NCBI RefSeq assembly: GCF_910585425.1
Contig: NZ_CAJUCP010000006.1
Location: 1 to 64,000, forward strand
Reading direction: 5' to 3'
Origin: an uncultured Acetatifactor sp.
GTDB lineage: Bacteria; Bacillota; Clostridia; Lachnospirales; Lachnospiraceae
Length of the DNA stretch: 64,000 nucleotides
The first letter of the stretch is position 1; every line of letters starts with the position of its first letter. Under the pieces are notes generated by a model that saw only the letters and a list, made by a program, of their open reading frames with translations, was not told where the DNA came from and did not search any database. The position numbers were made by a program, and so were the translations under genes. Shown one piece after another: positions 60,301 through 64,000 of this stretch.

Positions 60301-61114
60301 ATTTCGGGATGCATATCGAGAAGCTTCAAGGGATTTGCCGCAGATATCGATCAGCGCGGAGGAGGTCCGGGACGAGCTGCACCACCGCAGGATGCAGCGC
60401 CAGAGCCGTAAGGTACTCATGGCCAGGGGCTGTGCCGCGGCCGCGGTGTTCCTGCTGTGCGGCGTGGGCACTGTGGCGGCAAAGAGCTACAGGGACAGTA
60501 CCATCACCGTGCGGGAGAACGGATTCGTCATCACCAGCGCCCAGGATGAGCCAGGCGTCCCGGAGGGACAGTTCGACGGGCTGCTGGACATGGCTGCATT
60601 TTTGAAGATAGGGGGGGCATTTTCCATAGAGGACGCTGTCCCTGAGGCGGCGACAGTGGATTATTTCGAGCCGGAGATCGCGGAGTACGATTCCCTGGAC
60701 GCATTCCTGGCGGCGGAGGACATGACGGTTCTGGTGCCTGACAGGGATCTGCTCGGCAGGGACTTTACCAGGGAGCGGGTGTGCGTCATCGGCGAGGGGG
60801 AGGATGTCCATATGGACTTCATGAACGAGGATGCCTATTTCTCCCTGCATCAGATGGACAATCGGCAGTATGAGAGCTACAGCTCAGCCACCGCCTACCC
60901 GGGGCAGAGCTGCAACGAGAGGAACTTTACCAACAGCCAGGGGCTGAACTATGTGGTGTTCGACACGGTGGACGAGACAGGGGATCTGGAATCCGTCCAC
61001 GCGGTGATCTCCGTAAACGGCTGGGATCTGACGGTCAGCTTCGGAGGCTTTGAGCAGAATGAGATAGAGAAGGTCCTGAACGGCCTTGATCTGACAGTGT
61101 ACTACAGGGAGTAG
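60287..61114 (+). CDS. Membrane anti-sigma-like protein with DUF4367-like domain
   Basis: 275 residues. A short cytoplasmic N-part (1-50, SAEEVRDELHHRRMQRQSRK), one transmembrane helix (about 55-70), and an external domain that resembles DUF4367 (LNYVVFDTVDETGDLESVHAVISVNGWDLTVSFGG). It probably holds the sigma factor in check until an external signal arrives; no anti-sigma zinc finger is visible. Confidence 0.78.
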   Translation: MTLDKFRDAYREASRDLPQISISAEEVRDELHHRRMQRQSRKVLMARGCAAAAVFLLCGVGTVAAKSYRDSTITVRENGFVITSAQDEPGVPEGQFDGLLDMAAFLKIGGAFSIEDAVPEAATVDYFEPEIAEYDSLDAFLAAEDMTVLVPDRDLLGRDFTRERVCVIGEGEDVHMDFMNEDAYFSLHQMDNRQYESYSSATAYPGQSCNERNFTNSQGLNYVVFDTVDETGDLESVHAVISVNGWDLTVSFGGFEQNEIEKVLNGLDLTVYYRE

Positions 61115-61123
61115 GGAGCTTCC

Positions 61124-61179
61124 TGAGTCGGTAGAATATATACTGGCGATTACTGAAATCTGCCAGGTGACCCGACTCA
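61124..61179 (+). other. Nested stem-loop between the anti-sigma and response-regulator genes
   Basis: TGAGTCGG (61124-61131) pairs with CCGACTCA (61172-61179), and inside it CTGGC (61143-61147) pairs with GCCAG (61162-61166). No T-run follows. It may be an RNA structure or an extended operator. Confidence 0.5.
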
Positions 61180-61273
61180 CGAGCGAAGGCTGATGGGGAC
61201 TTTGCGGAAGATTTCATCGCTGGTGAGTATAAATAGCAACAGTCGTCCGGGACTGGGAGAGGATGGGATACGT

Positions 61274-61972
61274 ATGGAGAAAAATATTCTGGTATATAAC
61301 AACAGGACAGGAATCGCAGAGAAAATGGCGCCTCTGCTCATAGGGGAAGGGCTTTCCGTGCTGGTGGCAGCGGATCTGGACCACCTGCATACCATATTGG
61401 AGAGATCGGACATACATCTGATGCTGGTGGACGTAGAGCTGAAGGACAAGGGCTGGGACCGTGGGATAGAGATGATCGCGGGCCTGCGCGCAAAGAGTGC
61501 GATCCCTCTGATCGTAGTGTCCGCCCAGTCCGCGGAGACGGCGAAGATCATGGCGCTGGAGGCAGGGGCCGACGACTATGTGACGGCGGACTGCAATCCC
61601 CTGGAGCTTCTGGCCAGGATCAAATCCCAGCTTCGCAGATATACCCAGTTGGTGAACATGTGCGCCAATATCGACAGGATCTACCGGGTGGACGATCTGG
61701 TGATAGACGACACACAGAGGAAGGTCACCGTGGAGGGGAGGAGCGTGCGCCTGACCCCCATCGAATACAAGATCCTGCGCTTCCTGGTGCAGCAGCGGGG
61801 GAAGGTGTTCTCCAACAGCCAGATTTATGAGAATATCTGGCATATGCAGGCAATCGGCGCGGACAATACCATAGCGGTACATATCCGCCATATCAGGGAA
61901 AAGATTGAGAAGAACCCCAAGGAGCCCAGGTATCTGAAGGTGGTCTGGGGAAACGGGTACAAGGTAGGCTGA
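61274..61972 (+). CDS. Atypical OmpR/PhoB-family response regulator (orphan)
   Basis: 232 residues. Receiver domain 1-115, winged-helix DNA-binding domain 130-232 (RLTPIEYKILRFLVQQRGKVFSNSQIYENIW; IAVHIRHIREKIE; VVWGNGYKVG). The receiver keeps the phospho-acceptor Asp (LMLVDVEL) but lacks the acidic pair (ILVYNNRTG instead of ...DDE) and the conserved Lys (VTADCNP instead of TKPF). No histidine kinase is next to it. It may act without phosphorylation. Confidence 0.85.
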   Translation: MEKNILVYNNRTGIAEKMAPLLIGEGLSVLVAADLDHLHTILERSDIHLMLVDVELKDKGWDRGIEMIAGLRAKSAIPLIVVSAQSAETAKIMALEAGADDYVTADCNPLELLARIKSQLRRYTQLVNMCANIDRIYRVDDLVIDDTQRKVTVEGRSVRLTPIEYKILRFLVQQRGKVFSNSQIYENIWHMQAIGADNTIAVHIRHIREKIEKNPKEPRYLKVVWGNGYKVG

Positions 61973-61981
61973 GTGAAGCAG

Positions 61982-63544
61982 TCACCGGGGCGCTGCATAG
62001 TAGAGGCAGTGGGAGGGGTATTCCACGATCTGCCACTGGTATCCAGTGTCCTCGATGCAGGCCCGCAGGGCCGTGTTGTTCTTCAGGACGATGTAGGCGT
62101 TTCCGGGGGCGAAGGCCGTATCCGCGGTAATCTGGAAGTACAGTGTCCCATAGCCCTCCTCATGGGCGGCCTCCGCAATCGCGTAGGGGGACTCCGGGAA
62201 GAAGAGGGTATAGAATTCGCCCACACCGGCGTAGTCCATATGGATCTCCCGGATTTCCGGCAGGGACCTGGCGTATGCTATGGCATCGTTGGCGGGCACG
62301 AACTGCGGGATGTCCTCCGCCGGGGAATAGGATGTAAAATAGTAGCCGATGAACATGGCCGCACTGAGCAGATAGACCACGCCCAGCGCGGCACAAAAGT
62401 ATTTGCCCAGGGATTTGGCGAAGCGGTATGCGGCCAGGATGCCGCCCACCAGGAAATACAGGTAGGCGATGAACAGATAATTGGCGCGGTAGAGATAGCC
62501 CCGGGAGAAGCCGATGGCCACAAGCCCCGCCATGTAGAAGGACAGGAACAGGAAGCCGTGGCTGTACGTCCGTCTCCGGAAGGAGGACAGGCACTGGCGG
62601 CAGGACGCCGCGAAGCCGACCAGGACGAAGGGGATGGAGACGGGGTACAGGGTATAGAACCCGTCCAACGCGTCCAGGGGACGGCCGTCATGGGTCAGCG
62701 TATATTTCAGGATATCGACGATATTGTTCCTGAAATTCGCAAATGAGATGTCTGCCAGCCGAGAGGAGGCGGTGGGAGAGAGGGTGAAGCCCAGGAGCTT
62801 CATGGACGGCAGGCCGAGCACCATGGTCCCGATAAAGAGCAGCACGGGGACCGCGGCGACGCACACCAGAGCCGCCGACAGCAGGGCCCGCCGGAGCGTG
62901 ATCTTGCGGCACCAGAGCATGTACAGGGTGATCAGGCACAGAAAGACGGGCACTACGATATAGCTCAGCGCGTAGGAATACATCACCATGCCGAAGGCAG
63001 CGCTGTACGCAACAAGCTGGGACAGCCTGCCGTCTCGTACATACCTGGCCAGCAGATAGAGCGCCACCGTGGAGCAGCCCAGCATGAGGTTGCAGTCCAG
63101 GGCATAGCGGCCATGCATGATGAAATAGGGACAGAAGGTCAGAAGGAGGGCACCTGTGAGGGTGGCCTTTTTGTTTTCGTACACCAGATCCAGGAGCGCG
63201 GTGCCGAAGACCACCACCACCATGCTGGAGAGGAGCCCCGGAAGCCGCAGGAGCGTCAGGTTCAGGGAGCCTCTGCCCACAGTCCTGATCAGAATGACTA
63301 CAAGATAAGTATACAGAGGGCTCTGTCCGCCGCCGAAGTTCTCGGGATAGATGGGCATTTCGTTGAAATACCTGTCTATCCCGTAATTCGCCAGACACCA
63401 TGCGTTGCGTCCCAGCCCCGCTTCATCGATATGCACGATGTCGGGGATTTCCGCGATGCGCCAGGCCCTCAGGAACAGCGCTGCGGCAAAAATGGCGAGC
63501 AGGCAATAGAAATATCTGTGCTGTGACGCTTGTATCCGGCGCAT
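61982..63544 (-). CDS. GT39-like membrane glycosyltransferase (dolichyl-phosphate-mannose/ArnT type)
   Basis: 520 residues with about 11-12 transmembrane helices. The first external loop contains the conserved acidic pair in VHIDEAGLGRNAW (residues about 38-50), as in PMT/ArnT enzymes, and the C-terminal 90 residues are extracytoplasmic. It should transfer a sugar from a polyprenyl phosphate donor to a surface acceptor. AAGGAAG precedes the start. It lies 39 bases downstream of pyrF on the same strand. Confidence 0.82.
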   Translation of the reverse strand: MRRIQASQHRYFYCLLAIFAAALFLRAWRIAEIPDIVHIDEAGLGRNAWCLANYGIDRYFNEMPIYPENFGGGQSPLYTYLVVILIRTVGRGSLNLTLLRLPGLLSSMVVVVFGTALLDLVYENKKATLTGALLLTFCPYFIMHGRYALDCNLMLGCSTVALYLLARYVRDGRLSQLVAYSAAFGMVMYSYALSYIVVPVFLCLITLYMLWCRKITLRRALLSAALVCVAAVPVLLFIGTMVLGLPSMKLLGFTLSPTASSRLADISFANFRNNIVDILKYTLTHDGRPLDALDGFYTLYPVSIPFVLVGFAASCRQCLSSFRRRTYSHGFLFLSFYMAGLVAIGFSRGYLYRANYLFIAYLYFLVGGILAAYRFAKSLGKYFCAALGVVYLLSAAMFIGYYFTSYSPAEDIPQFVPANDAIAYARSLPEIREIHMDYAGVGEFYTLFFPESPYAIAEAAHEEGYGTLYFQITADTAFAPGNAYIVLKNNTALRACIEDTGYQWQIVEYPSHCLYYAAPR

Positions 63545-63583
63545 AAGCCTCTTCTTCCTTTCCTAGTTGGTATCCGGTATCCC

Positions 63584-64000
63584 TCAGCTGCGTCCCAGCG
63601 CAGCGCCGATGTCCTCCCGCATGGCCAGCACTGCCGCCCTGGAGGCGTCCGCATAGCACTGGCTGCCGAAGCGGGCGTACTGCTCCTGCTGGTAAGCCGC
63701 GATGATGCCCCTGGAGGAATTGACGATGGCGCCCAGCCCGTCCCTGTCGAAGAAGTGCACCAGATCCGCGCCCCTGCCGCCCTGCGCGCCATAGCCGGGC
63801 ACCAGGATGAAGGAGCTGGGCATGATTTCCCGCAGGATCCGTCCCTGCTCCGGGTAGGTGGCGCCCACCACTGCGCCTACATAGCTGTAGTTCCCTGTCT
63901 CGGGCATGTGCTCCCGGGCCCATGCCGCCACCATGCCGCCTACGATTTCATAGAGAGGCTTCTCCCCGTCAGGGCCGTCCTTCACCATGCGGTCCTGGAG
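63584..64000 (-). CDS. pyrF: Orotidine 5'-phosphate decarboxylase, type 2 (3' part)
   Basis: The frame is open to the window edge; 139 codons are visible. VVGATYPEQGRILREIMPSS and FILVPGYGAQGGRGADLVHFFD, then AIVNSSRGIIAAY, are the C-terminal signature of the OMP decarboxylase type 2 family (sub-family 2, PyrF). It catalyses UMP formation from OMP; the N-terminal Lys-containing catalytic site lies outside the window. Confidence 0.93.
   Translation of the reverse strand, partial: LQDRMVKDGPDGEKPLYEIVGGMVAAWAREHMPETGNYSYVGAVVGATYPEQGRILREIMPSSFILVPGYGAQGGRGADLVHFFDRDGLGAIVNSSRGIIAAYQQEQYARFGSQCYADASRAAVLAMREDIGAALGRS

Overview
The window is a GC-rich (roughly 55-60% by eye) chromosomal segment of a Clostridia-type Firmicute, most likely a gut Lachnospiraceae member. 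This is judged from gene order and families, not from any search: rpmE / DUF1385 / prmC / prfA, infC-rpmI-rplT behind an L20-type leader, tig-clpP-clpX-engB, a T-box in front of thrS, MsmK-less sugar ABC importers, and strong AAGGAGG ribosome binding sites. Nearly everything reads as core chromosome; there is no phage, plasmid, insertion sequence or CRISPR array.

Layout. 1-4.2 kb: the end of a PTS EIIA-like protein lacking both catalytic histidines, then a csoR-copA copper-efflux operon with two CsoR-type operators and a CopA that carries a CopZ-like C-terminal domain. 4.3-6.4 kb: a two-gene MotA/MotB-like (ZorA/ZorB-like) membrane motor pair with no effector gene. 6.4-13.3 kb: a sugar locus with an AraC regulator, two ABC permeases, a lipoprotein binding protein and a GH127 beta-L-arabinofuranosidase. 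13.4-16.6 kb: a fragment of an AAA-ATPase gene, then clpB. 16.7-20.6 kb: rpmE, DUF1385, prmC, prfA, followed by a 57-bp tandem repeat that grew out of the 3' end of prfA. 20.6-26.2 kb: a large transglutaminase-fold protein, a GH29 fucosidase and an OFA-family MFS carrier. 26.6-30.3 kb: unknown and small proteins and a PadR-controlled membrane-protein cluster. 30.4-36.3 kb: ferredoxin-like aldo/keto reductase, yefM-yoeB, a PD-(D/E)XK-like protein, a SpoU methyltransferase, an unknown acidic protein and a cyclophilin lipoprotein. 36.4-42.9 kb: a CarD-like regulator, T-box / small Cys-rich protein / thrS, DUF1540, infC-rpmI-rplT, a cysteine hydrolase and a phosphoesterase. 43.0-49.4 kb: tRNA-Gly(CCC) and tRNA-Asn(GTT) in convergent orientation, an XRE regulator, NhaC, an FGGY kinase, GNAT, pepD and an unusual tRNA-Pro with an AGG anticodon. 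49.5-64 kb: RlmD-type methyltransferase, asparaginase, a two-gene ABC importer whose second gene fuses permease and ATPase, tig-clpP-clpX, engB, an AI-2E/YtvI-type permease, an ECF sigma/anti-sigma pair, an atypical response regulator, a GT39-type membrane glycosyltransferase and the 3' part of pyrF.

How they fit together. The copper operon is self-contained: CsoR sits on its own promoter and releases it when Cu(I) is bound. The arabinose-type locus has regulator, import and intracellular hydrolysis but no ATPase, so it probably borrows a shared MsmK-like ATPase. The translation cluster (RF1, its methylase PrmC, L31, IF3, L35, L20, ThrS) shows several RNA-level controls: an apparent AUU start in infC, an L20-type leader, a T-box, and the prfA tail repeat. 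The most unusual items are the prfA-derived repeat with three in-frame RF1-readable stops, the orphan ZorAB-like pair, the CopA-CopZ fusion with an internal start, the tRNA-Pro(AGG), and the fused ABC permease-ATPase.
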